A stretch of DNA of 15,849 nt, from NCBI GenBank assembly GCA_041639705.1, contig JBEQBT010000052.1:1-15849 (forward strand), written 5' to 3'. The position numbers and the translations under genes are program-made. Each line of letters opens with the position of its first letter. Position 1 is the stretch's first letter. Shown here in pieces: positions 1 through 6,678 of this stretch. The notes beneath the pieces were generated by a model. It made no database searches, was not told where the DNA came from, and saw only the letters and a program-made list of their open reading frames with translations. The DNA is from JARDZI01 sp041639705 (GTDB taxonomy: Bacteria > Bacillota > Clostridia > Clostridiales > Caloramatoraceae).

Positions 1-876
1 CCCTTTTATTTTTATAGCTGAATATACCAAACTGCTATCTACAAGTTTTTCTGATTTAAATGCATTAAAGCCATAATCAAGAAGCTTAATACTATCCTCA
101 TATAAATCATTTTCACTTCTCAATTGAACTGCAAGAAGCCTTTGATTACCTCTTGTTGCTGAGGTTACTATTGTATTTTTAGATTTTGTAGTGTACCCAG
201 TTTTAACACCATCAGCACCTTCGTATTTGTATTTCGTACCTCTGACAAGCTTATTAATATTATATATATATCTTGTTTCAATCTGTTTATTTGTAGGTTT
301 AATTTCATAGTATTCTGTGTTCACAATCTCTCTAAATGTTGTATTTTCCAGTGCAGCTTTACTAATCAAAGCTAAATCATATGCGGTAGTATAGTGATTT
401 TCATCATATAATCCATTTGGGTTAACAAAATTTGAATTATTACTGCCTAGTTCAACAGCCCTTTTATTCATCAATTTTGCAAACTCTTCCTTTGAACCTG
501 AAATATATTCAGCTAAAGCTAGAGCTGCGTCATTAGCTGATTCAAGCATCATTGCATATAGTAAATCCTTTACGGTGATCTCTTCCCCTTCTAGTAAGTA
601 TATTTTACTTCCATCTTCAAAGGGTGGTTTAGGTCCAACTACCACCTTGTCATCAAGCTTATAATTTTCAAGAGTAATTAGTGCTGTTAATATTTTAGTA
701 GTACTTGCTGGAGCTAATTTCTCATTTATATTTTTTTCATAAAGTATCTGACCAGTATTTAAATCCATAAGTATTCCTGACTCAGCATTTATACTTGGTT
801 TTTCATATGCTTTAGCATTAATCGATATTGTGATAAAAAAAGTAAATACAAAAATTGCAGTAATTATTTTTTTCAT
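1..876 (-). CDS. D-alanyl-D-alanine carboxypeptidase (DacF/PBP5-like), C-terminus cut off by the window edge
   Basis: Serine peptidase of the S11 family that trims the terminal D-Ala from peptidoglycan pentapeptides outside the membrane. 292 codons are visible, reading leftwards from an ATG at 876 with an AGGAGG-type site just upstream; the frame is still open at position 1. The first ~23 residues form a signal peptide (basic MKK, hydrophobic core, AKA before the mature part). All three penicillin-binding signatures are present: STTK with nucleophile S58 and K61, an SAN triad in the segment LESANDAA, and KTG in GVKTGYTTKS. The missing part should hold the end of the catalytic domain and the C-terminal beta-rich domain and amphipathic anchor usual in this family. 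It is divergent from comEA. The family assignment is secure; which paralogue (DacA, DacB or DacF) is not decidable here. Confidence 0.95.
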   Translation of the reverse strand, partial: MKKIITAIFVFTFFITISINAKAYEKPSINAESGILMDLNTGQILYEKNINEKLAPASTTKILTALITLENYKLDDKVVVGPKPPFEDGSKIYLLEGEEITVKDLLYAMMLESANDAALALAEYISGSKEEFAKLMNKRAVELGSNNSNFVNPNGLYDENHYTTAYDLALISKAALENTTFREIVNTEYYEIKPTNKQIETRYIYNINKLVRGTKYKYEGADGVKTGYTTKSKNTIVTSATRGNQRLLAVQLRSENDLYEDSIKLLDYGFNAFKSEKLVDSSLVYSAIKIKG

Positions 877-902
877 AATAACCTCCTTATTGCTACTTTA
901 AA

Positions 903-931
903 ATTATAACAAAAAAATTAAATGGATTCAA
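903..931 (-). promoter_or_regulatory. Sigma-A-type promoter for the D-Ala-D-Ala carboxypeptidase gene
   Basis: Read on the minus strand, TTGAAT (931-926) and a perfect TATAAT (908-903) are separated by 17 bases, about 27 bases upstream of the start codon at 876. The gene's Shine-Dalgarno AAGGAGG lies in between. Confidence 0.6.
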
Positions 932-986
932 TTCAAGTAGTTTAAATAATTGATTTTTTGTGAAAAATTTTAATGAGGTGTTGTTT

Positions 987-1589
987 ATGGATTTAACAAG
1001 ACGTGAAAGGTATGGTTTAATTATATTTATTATTGCTATAATTACTGTAGTATCATATTTCTATTATAATAATAATAAAAAAAATTCAATTGATGTAATT
1101 ACAAAGGAGTCTAATATGTCTGAGGAGGGTACTGAAAATATTAAAAACAAAAATGAAATAAGCGTTTACATTTGCGGAGAAATTATAAAACCTGGAGTAT
1201 ATAAGTTATCAGAGGATGACAGATTACTAAAACTCATCGAAATGGCTGGAGGTTTTACACAAAAGGCTGATCCCCAAGCTATTAATCTTTCGGAAAAACT
1301 AAAGGACGAAGATTTTATAAAAATACCTTCTGTAATAATTAATTCAAATGGTGAAGCTCTAGTAACTGACAATACCACTTTAGCTCAAACTACAGGTAAA
1401 ATTAATATAAATACTGCCACTAGAGAACAATTAGAAACTCTGCCTAGAATTGGTGAAGCTATTGCACAAAGAATTATTGATTATAGAGAAAGCAATGGCA
1501 AATTTAAGGATATAAATGAAATAAACAATGTAAGTGGTATAGGAGATAAAATCTTTGAAGGTTTAAAGGATAAGATTGCTGTTCATTAA
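987..1589 (+). CDS. comEA: Competence protein ComEA, membrane-anchored DNA receptor
   Basis: Binds incoming double-stranded DNA at the outer face of the membrane and hands it to the ComEC channel during natural transformation. The preferred start is the ATG at 987, with GAGGTG six bases upstream, giving 200 residues; the frame is also open from a GTG at 960, which has no comparable ribosome-binding site. Residues ~10-27 are one transmembrane helix (LIIFIIAIITVVSYF), then a short charged linker, an SLBB domain (~58-110, beginning ISVYICGEIIKPGVY) and two C-terminal helix-hairpin-helix motifs (~138-200, GKININTATREQLETLP and NNVSGIGDKIFEGL), which are the DNA-binding part. Domain order and length match the family. 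comEC, its usual partner, lies ~13 kb downstream instead of adjacent. No terminator separates comEA from selD, which starts 56 bases after the stop. Confidence 0.95.
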   Translation: MDLTRRERYGLIIFIIAIITVVSYFYYNNNKKNSIDVITKESNMSEEGTENIKNKNEISVYICGEIIKPGVYKLSEDDRLLKLIEMAGGFTQKADPQAINLSEKLKDEDFIKIPSVIINSNGEALVTDNTTLAQTTGKININTATREQLETLPRIGEAIAQRIIDYRESNGKFKDINEINNVSGIGDKIFEGLKDKIAVH

Positions 1590-1607
1590 AGTTGAATATA
1601 TCTAGTG

Positions 1608-1613
1608 TATAAT
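1608..1613 (+). promoter_or_regulatory. Possible -10 element ahead of selD
   Basis: A perfect TATAAT lies 32 bases before the selD start, but no good -35 hexamer sits 16-18 bases upstream of it. selD may be read through from comEA, from a weak promoter here, or both. Confidence 0.3.
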
Positions 1614-1645
1614 ATACAATATACTTGTTGAAGGAGGGATAATTA

Positions 1646-2680
1646 ATGTTTGAAGATATAAAATTGACTCAAATGACAGAAGCTTGTGGGTGAGCGGCTA
1701 AGATAGGACCAGAAGTCCTGGCACAGGTTCTGTGTCAACTGCCTAAAATTGATGATAAAAATTTAATTGTTGGAATAGATACCTCAGATGATGCTGCAGT
1801 ATATAAAATAAATGATGACACTGCAATCATTCAAACACTTGATTTTTTTACTCCAATTGTAGATGATCCATATACCTTTGGTCAAATAGCTGCTGCTAAT
1901 TCATTAAGTGATGTATATGCAATGGGTGGGGAACCTATTCTAGCATTAAATATTGTATGTTTTCCTAATTCCCTTGATATTAGAATATTAGGAGAAATAT
2001 TAAAGGGAGGAGCAGACAAGGTTAAGGAAGCAGGAGCTGTTACAGTAGGTGGACATTCGGTTCAGGATAATGAGCCTAAGTATGGACTTTCAGTTATGGG
2101 AAGAGTTCACCCAGATAAGGTACTGCTTAATGCAAATTCAAAGACTGGTGATGTGCTTATTTTAACTAAGCCACTTGGAACAGGTACAATAATCACTGCA
2201 GTAAAAGGTGAAGTTGCAGAGGTTAAACATATAAAAAATGCAATAAAGTATATGAGTACATTAAATAAATATGCTGCAGATTGTGCAAAAAACTATAAAA
2301 TAAACTCATGTACAGATATAACTGGCTTTGGGCTGCTAGGACATGCATTTGAGATGGCTGAGGGAAGTGGAGTATGTATTAATATAACGAGCAGTACTAT
2401 AAAATTCATGGAGGGTGCAGTTGAGTTCGCTAAAATGGGGTTACTTCCTGCTGGAACCTATAGAAACAAAAAACATATTGAAGGTAGATATGAATCTAAA
2501 ATAGCAGAGGAATATGTACTCGATTTATTATTTGATCCTCAAACCTCAGGAGGTCTTCTATACTCACTTCCTGAAGTTGAAGCATATAAGCTTATAAGTG
2601 ATTTAAATAGTAATGGAATAGATGCCTTTATTGCAGGATATGTTACAGAATTAGTAGATAAGCATATTTACATTGAATAG
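1646..2680 (+). CDS. selD: Selenophosphate synthetase SelD, itself a selenoprotein (Sec at residue 16, UGA 1691-1693)
   Basis: Makes selenophosphate from selenide and ATP, the selenium donor for Sec-tRNA synthesis. The start is ATG 1646, nine bases after a strong AAGGAGGG, giving 344 residues when the in-frame TGA is read as selenocysteine. That TGA falls at residue 16, in the motif A-C-G-U-A-A-K-I, exactly where other SelD proteins carry the catalytic Cys or Sec, followed three residues later by the catalytic Lys (K19). Family sequence continues without a break on both sides: GIDTSDDAAVY and QTLDFFTPIVDDPYTFG before the Gly-rich AMGGEP segment, then TKPLGTG, DITGFGLLGHA and FDPQTSGGLL. A hairpin suited to a bacterial SECIS follows the codon. 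Conventional gene calling would start this protein late (ATG 1922) and lose 92 residues including the active site. The hairpin element before selA begins at the stop codon. Confidence 0.96.
1720..1736 (+). promoter_or_regulatory. Bacterial SECIS hairpin directing Sec insertion in selD
   Basis: GGCACAG pairs with CTGTGTC (seven pairs, one G-U) around a GTT loop. 33 bases separate the UGA from the loop, and the loop begins with G followed by U. This agrees with the known bacterial SECIS layout: a coding-region stem-loop shortly 3' of the UGA with a G near the start of the loop, contacted by the SelB winged helices. A second, smaller hairpin (AGGAC/GTCCT, 1705-1719) lies closer to the UGA and is a weaker alternative. 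Confidence 0.7.
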
Positions 2681-2797
2681 TGAACTCGTTCAGCTAAAGC
2701 TGAAAATCGAGACTTTAGGTGGGGACTCTACCCCACCTGAAGCAAAAAGTGGAAACTCCACCTTATAGAAGGTGGAGTCTTAGAAATTGATAAAAAA
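2679..2797 (-). mobile_element. Three-hairpin repeat element, copy A (IS200/IS605-type non-autonomous element, probable)
   Basis: 119 bp that recur, inverted, at 6316-6434 with only three substitutions (at 2705, 2716 and 2788) and no gaps. It begins within the selD stop codon and fills most of the selD-selA gap. It contains three stem-loops: 2689-2704 (TTCAGC/GCTGAA), 2713-2742 (12 pairs, six-base loop) and 2755-2778 (10 pairs, ATAG loop). One boundary abuts a T-run when read on the minus strand (TTTTTTAT), and the other ends GTTCAC. Subterminal hairpins, no terminal inverted repeats and no visible target duplication fit the IS200/IS605 class, but no transposase gene is present in the window. 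The repeat is certain; the family assignment is inference. Strand is given so that the T-run end is the left end. Confidence 0.6.
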
Positions 2798-2815
2798 TCT
2801 AATGAGGTGAATTTT

Positions 2816-4210
2816 ATGCCTAATAAAAAGGAACTATTAACGTCACTACCTAAGGTAGATAGTATTTTAATGGACAATAGAATTGCTTCACTGAAGGATA
2901 TTTCAAGAAGCATTGTTTTAGAAGCTATACGAGAAACCATAGAGTTTTATAGAGAAAATGTTCTTCAAGAAAAACTAATTGAATATTCTTATGATGAAAT
3001 AATCAAGGAAATATTGAATAAAATTAAGCTAAAGAATACATCTCATCTTAAAAGAGTTGTAAATGCTACTGGTACAGTTCTTCATACTAATTTAGGAAGA
3101 GCTGTTCTTGCAAAATGTGCAGTGAAAGCAGTAATTAATGCTTCCTCAGGATACAATAATCTAGAATTTAATTTAGATGAAGGTACTAGAGGTTCAAGGT
3201 ATAGTCATGTAGAAGAATTATTATGTAAAATTACCGGTTGTGAGGCAGCATTAGTTGTAAATAATAATGCAGCTGCAGTATTACTTGTATTATCAACCTT
3301 ATGCACTGGTATGGAAGCAGTTGTTTCAAGAGGACAATTAGTTGAAATAGGTGGCTCCTTTAGAGTTCCTGCTGTAATGGAGCAGAGTGGGGCAAAACTT
3401 GTGGAGGTTGGTACTACTAATAGAACCCATCTATACGATTATGAGAATGCTATTGGTGAGAATACAGGGGTTATACTAAAGGTTCATCAGAGCAACTATA
3501 AGATACTTGGGTTTACTGAAGAAGTTGATATAGAGGATTTGGTTAAGCTAGGTCAGGAGCATGATATTCCAATTATTGAGGACATAGGTAGTGGCGTTTT
3601 TATCGATGTAACTAAATATGGTTTGAGCTATGAGCCGACTGTTCAGAATAGTATTGAAAAAGGAATAGACGTAGTAACCTTTAGTGGAGATAAATTGCTT
3701 GGAGGACCTCAGGCAGGTATTATTACTGGCAAGAAAAAATATATAGATATGATGAAAAAGAATCAGCTTACAAGGGCATTGAGAATAGATAAGATGACTT
3801 TGGCTGCTCTTGAAGCAACTCTTAGGATTTATTTGGATGAAGAAAGAGTAATTAAAGAAATTCCAGGAATAGCTATGCTAACAAAGGATATAATGGAGTT
3901 AAAAAAAGATGCTCAAAAGCTCTACAGAATGATTAAAGCCCTTTTAGGGGATAGGGTTAACCTAGAGGTATTAAAGGACTTTTCACAGGTTGGAGGAGGC
4001 GCTATGCCTCTTGAGAGCTTGGAAACCTATGTTGTAGCATTAAATGCTCAAAATATTTCATTAGATAAACTAGAATATGAACTTAGAAAAAATGAAATCC
4101 CCATAATTACTAGAATTAGTAAGGATAGAATGTTATTTGATGTTAGAACTATATTTTCTGAAGAATATAAAATAATATTTCAAGCGTTATACAGAATAAT
4201 TGGGGGATGA
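2816..4210 (+). CDS. selA: L-seryl-tRNA(Sec) selenium transferase
   Basis: PLP enzyme that converts Ser-tRNA-Sec to Sec-tRNA-Sec using selenophosphate; in other bacteria it works as a large ring-shaped oligomer. The chosen start, ATG 2816, has GAGGTG six bases upstream, giving 464 residues; the frame is also open from the GTG at 2807, but that GTG forms the end of the ribosome-binding site. Visible signatures are an N-terminal tRNA-binding region (LLTSLPKVDSIL), RVVNATGTVLHTNLGRA, the EGTRGSRYSHVE segment, EDIGSGVFID, and the PLP-lysine motif FSGDKLLGGPQAG with the Schiff-base lysine at K293, close to the usual position. The stop lies six bases before selB, so the two are co-transcribed. The selD-selA gap is almost wholly taken up by the hairpin element, so how selA is transcribed relative to selD is unclear. 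Confidence 0.97.
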   Translation: MPNKKELLTSLPKVDSILMDNRIASLKDISRSIVLEAIRETIEFYRENVLQEKLIEYSYDEIIKEILNKIKLKNTSHLKRVVNATGTVLHTNLGRAVLAKCAVKAVINASSGYNNLEFNLDEGTRGSRYSHVEELLCKITGCEAALVVNNNAAAVLLVLSTLCTGMEAVVSRGQLVEIGGSFRVPAVMEQSGAKLVEVGTTNRTHLYDYENAIGENTGVILKVHQSNYKILGFTEEVDIEDLVKLGQEHDIPIIEDIGSGVFIDVTKYGLSYEPTVQNSIEKGIDVVTFSGDKLLGGPQAGIITGKKKYIDMMKKNQLTRALRIDKMTLAALEATLRIYLDEERVIKEIPGIAMLTKDIMELKKDAQKLYRMIKALLGDRVNLEVLKDFSQVGGGAMPLESLETYVVALNAQNISLDKLEYELRKNEIPIITRISKDRMLFDVRTIFSEEYKIIFQALYRIIGG

Positions 4211-4216
4211 TAAAAA

Positions 4217-6124
4217 ATGCAGCATGTTGTTATTGGTACTGCTGGACACATAGATCACGGAAAGACAACTCTCATAAAAGCTTTAACTGGAAGAGAAACT
4301 GATACATTAAAGGAAGAGAAGGATAGAGGTATTTCGATAAACTTAGGTTTTACATATTTTGATTTACCTTCTGGTAGAAGGGCTGGTATTGTAGATGTTC
4401 CAGGTCATGAGAAATTTATAAAAAATATGCTTGCAGGGGTTGGAGGAATAGATATAGTTCTTCTTGTAATTGCAGCTGATGAAGGGATAATGCCCCAAAC
4501 AAAAGAGCACATTAATATTCTCGAATTGTTAGATATTAAAAAGGGTATAGTTGTTTTAACTAAGACAGACCTTGTAGACAAGGAATGGATTGGATTGATT
4601 AAGGAAGATATAAATAAACAGCTAAACTATAGCTTTTTAAAGAATTCTCCAATTATTGAGGTTTCATCTGTTACTGGTACGGGTATTCATGAACTTACAG
4701 AATTAGTAGACAGGATGACCATGGAACTACCTGAAAGGGATATGATTACTGATTTTAGAATACCAGTGGATAGAGTTTTTACAATCAGCGGGTTTGGAAC
4801 AGTAATTACTGGAACATTAATTTCAGGAACTATAAAAGAGGGAGAGGCATGTGAAATATATACCAGTGGTATAAAAACAAAGATTAGAGGAATTCAAGTA
4901 CATGAACAGAGTGTAAAGGAAGCATATTCAGGTCAAAGAGTTGCTGTAAATCTAGCAGCGATAAAGACTGATGATGTGAACAGGGGTGATGTGATTTCAA
5001 AACCCGGTACCATGGAAAGCACTCTAATGCTTGACTGCAGGTTGAAATATCTAAAGGATGCACCTAGAAAATTAAAAAATAGGGATAGAGTAAGAATATA
5101 TCATGGTACTTCAGAGATACTTGGAAGAGTTGTAATTCTTGACAAGGAAAATGTTAATCCTGGAGAAACAGCACTTATTCAAATTAGATTAGAATCTCCT
5201 ATGGCCTCAAGAAGAGGAGATAAATATGTAATAAGAAGCTATTCACCAATGATAACAATTGGAGGGGGAACCATATTAGAACCTAACCCCAAAAGACATA
5301 AGGTATTTGAGCAGAATGTTATTGACGAACTATTGCTTAAGGAAAAGGGAAATCCAGAGGATGTAATTGAACAGACAATAAAAAGCAATAGTAAAACCTT
5401 TCCTAGGCTTGATGATATTATTAAGCTATCTGGAAAAGGTGTTGAAAACATTGAAACTATAATTGATGGGCTAATAAAAAATAAAAAGATATATAAAATT
5501 ACCATTGCAGAGGGAAATGTATATATACATTCTGATTTTATTAATATACTAAAGTCCAAGGCAATTGATATACTAGATGAATACCATAGATTGAATCCAT
5601 TAAAGGCTGGAATTTCAAAAGAAGAATTTAAGAATAAACTAATTAGCAAGGAAATAAAACAAAAAATATTCGATGAACTGATAGAATTATTAAGAGTTGA
5701 TACCATTGAAACTGGTAAAGCAAGCTTATGGAAAAAAGGTTTTACAATCAAGTTTGATAGGAGACAGGTCGAAATAAAAAATGATATTTTTGCTCAGTTC
5801 TATAACGCAAAGTTTCAACCTCCCTCTTCAGTGGAAATTTTAAAATCCTATGGAAGAGAAGAAAAAACTGCTAAAATGGTATTTGATTCACTAGTTGAAA
5901 TGGAATGTTTAATTAAAGTAAGTGAAGATATTTATATTGCAAAGGATAATTTAGATAATGCTAAGAGTATTTTAATAAGCTTTATTAATAAAAGTGGTTC
6001 TATTACTGCAGGGTCTTTCAGAGACGAAATAGGTGCAAGTAGAAAATACGCAGTTGCAATACTTGAGTATTTTGATTTATTAAAAATCACAAAGCGAGTT
6101 GAGGATAAAAGAATACTAGTATAG
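4217..6124 (+). CDS. selB: Selenocysteine-specific elongation factor SelB
   Basis: GTPase that carries Sec-tRNA-Sec to the ribosome at UGA codons followed by a SECIS hairpin. 635 residues, a usual length. The EF-Tu-like part shows the P-loop GTAGHIDHGKT (residues 7-17), G3 DVPGHEKF (60-67), G4 TKTD (115-118) and a G5 SSVTG segment, followed by two beta-barrel domains (~175-350, including FTISGFGTVITGT and RRGDKYVIRSYSP). The C-terminal ~270 residues are charged and helical, consistent with the four winged helices that bind the SECIS stem. A GGGGG ribosome site overlaps the end of selA. The stop is 68 bases before the tRNA-Sec gene, which has its own promoter. With selD and its SECIS nearby, this SelB has at least one client in the window. 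Confidence 0.97.
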   Translation: MQHVVIGTAGHIDHGKTTLIKALTGRETDTLKEEKDRGISINLGFTYFDLPSGRRAGIVDVPGHEKFIKNMLAGVGGIDIVLLVIAADEGIMPQTKEHINILELLDIKKGIVVLTKTDLVDKEWIGLIKEDINKQLNYSFLKNSPIIEVSSVTGTGIHELTELVDRMTMELPERDMITDFRIPVDRVFTISGFGTVITGTLISGTIKEGEACEIYTSGIKTKIRGIQVHEQSVKEAYSGQRVAVNLAAIKTDDVNRGDVISKPGTMESTLMLDCRLKYLKDAPRKLKNRDRVRIYHGTSEILGRVVILDKENVNPGETALIQIRLESPMASRRGDKYVIRSYSPMITIGGGTILEPNPKRHKVFEQNVIDELLLKEKGNPEDVIEQTIKSNSKTFPRLDDIIKLSGKGVENIETIIDGLIKNKKIYKITIAEGNVYIHSDFINILKSKAIDILDEYHRLNPLKAGISKEEFKNKLISKEIKQKIFDELIELLRVDTIETGKASLWKKGFTIKFDRRQVEIKNDIFAQFYNAKFQPPSSVEILKSYGREEKTAKMVFDSLVEMECLIKVSEDIYIAKDNLDNAKSILISFINKSGSITAGSFRDEIGASRKYAVAILEYFDLLKITKRVEDKRILV

Positions 6125-6150
6125 AAAAAATCTATAGTAAAATAATGCAT

Positions 6151-6179
6151 TTGCAAAAAAATAAATACTATGATACTAT
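6151..6179 (+). promoter_or_regulatory. Promoter of the tRNA-Sec gene
   Basis: TTGCAA (6151-6156) and TACTAT (6174-6179) are 17 bases apart and lie between the selB stop and the tRNA. Transcription would begin around 6186, a few bases before the mature 5' end at 6193. Confidence 0.6.
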
Positions 6180-6192
6180 ATTAATGCTGTAT

Positions 6193-6289
6193 GGGGGTAG
6201 ATAGGTGCTGGTGTGCCTGCCGGTCTTCAAAACCGTGTTGTGGCGCTAATAACGTCATGGGTAGGTTCGATTCCTACATACTCCCGCCA
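6193..6289 (+). tRNA. selC: tRNA-Sec (UCA anticodon)
   Basis: 97 bases with an encoded CCA end and the hallmarks of bacterial selenocysteine tRNA. The long acceptor arm pairs GGGGGTAG with ATACTCCC (seven pairs including one G-U, with a G-A mismatch at the eighth), the T stem is GTAGG/CCTAC with loop TTCGATT, and the D stem is six pairs (AGGTGC/GTGCCT) with a four-base TGGT loop. The anticodon loop CTTCAAA has TCA at 6227-6229, and there is a long extra arm (TGGCG, seven-base loop, CGTCA). G73 precedes CCA as in E. coli selC. Only four clean pairs form in the anticodon stem, with a C/T mismatch at its base. It serves SelA and SelB encoded just upstream. Confidence 0.97.
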
Positions 6290-6299
6290 ATAGTATTGT

Positions 6300-6321
6300 A
6301 AGGTCCTAGTGACCTTTTTTT
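6300..6321 (+). terminator. Intrinsic terminator of selC
   Basis: AAGGTC and GACCTT pair around a five-base CTAGT loop, followed by a run of seven T. It lies 10 bases after the tRNA 3' end. The T-run is also the left boundary of repeat copy B. Confidence 0.85.
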
Positions 6322-6434
6322 ATCGATTTCTAAGACTCCACCTTCTATAAGGTGGAGTTTCCACTTTTTGCTTCAGGTGGGGTAGAGTCCCCACCTGAAG
6401 TCTCGATGTTCAGCTTTAGCTGAACGAGTTCACT
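6316..6434 (+). mobile_element. Three-hairpin repeat element, copy B (inverted relative to copy A)
   Basis: Reverse complement of 2679-2797 with three substitutions in 119 bases. Hairpins lie at 6335-6358 (ACTCCACCTT/AAGGTGGAGT), 6371-6400 (a perfect 12-pair stem, CTTCAGGTGGGG with CCCCACCTGAAG) and 6409-6424 (TTCAGC/GCTGAA). The left boundary merges with the T-run of the selC terminator and the right end reads GTTCAC. The perfect central stem here, against one G-U pair in copy A, suggests copy B is closer to the ancestral form. Same interpretation as copy A: a probable IS200/IS605-type non-autonomous element; a bidirectional terminator or processing element is the alternative. Confidence 0.6.
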
Positions 6435-6470
6435 TTTTTGATTTTTATTAACTATGATTAAGTAAAATAA

Positions 6471-6507
6471 AAGCTTCTATAAAAATCATATGTTTTTGTA
6501 GAAGCTT
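6471..6507. terminator. Long near-palindromic hairpin, possible bidirectional terminator
   Basis: AAGCTTCTATAAAAA pairs with TTTTTGTAGAAGCTT (15 pairs, one wobble) around TCATATG, and T-rich sequence follows. It could end transcription leaving the selenium block. The GC content of the stem is low, so its strength as a terminator is doubtful. Confidence 0.5.
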
Positions 6508-6567
6508 ATTTATTTCTAACATTTTCTAAACATATTTTACTGTAAGCAGTGGATAAATAGAAAACTA

Positions 6568-6595
6568 TTGTAATTTTATTAAATATATGTAAAAT
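6568..6595 (+). promoter_or_regulatory. Candidate promoter for the secreted 414-residue protein
   Basis: TTGTAA and TAAAAT are separated by 16 bases. This implies a 5' leader of roughly 75 bases before the start at 6679. The sequence is so AT-rich that chance matches are likely. Confidence 0.35.
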
Positions 6596-6678
6596 GTATA
6601 TTAGAATGTTTTTTTAATAACAAAAGAATTATTTATATAACTATTAGATATTGAGTAGGTTTGAAGGGAAGTGATTCC

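Larger units (their letters stand above)
6435..6678. other. AT-rich gap between repeat copy B and the secreted-protein gene
   Basis: No coding frame is evident. It holds the long hairpin at 6471-6507 and the candidate promoter at 6568-6595 listed separately; the remainder is very AT-rich sequence without recognisable structure. Confidence 0.6.

Noticed and set aside
1922..2680. A shorter selD starting at ATG 1922, or selD as a pseudogene broken by a stop
   Set aside because: Family-like sequence runs unbroken from ATG 1646 through the TGA, the TGA is at the catalytic position, and the full Sec machinery is encoded next to it.
5239..5751. 170-codon open frame on the minus strand inside selB
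   Set aside because: It lies wholly opposite selB, has no ribosome-binding site, and its composition is the shadow of an AT-rich coding gene. The same applies to the open frames opposite the cation ATPase (11100-11567, 11694-12092, 12093-12461, 12720-13043).
2679..6434. A CRISPR array or a TnpB/IscB system with guide RNA
   Set aside because: There are only two copies of the repeat, 3.5 kb apart and inverted, with no spacers and no nuclease or transposase gene in the window. A reRNA-like role of the element cannot be excluded but has no support here.
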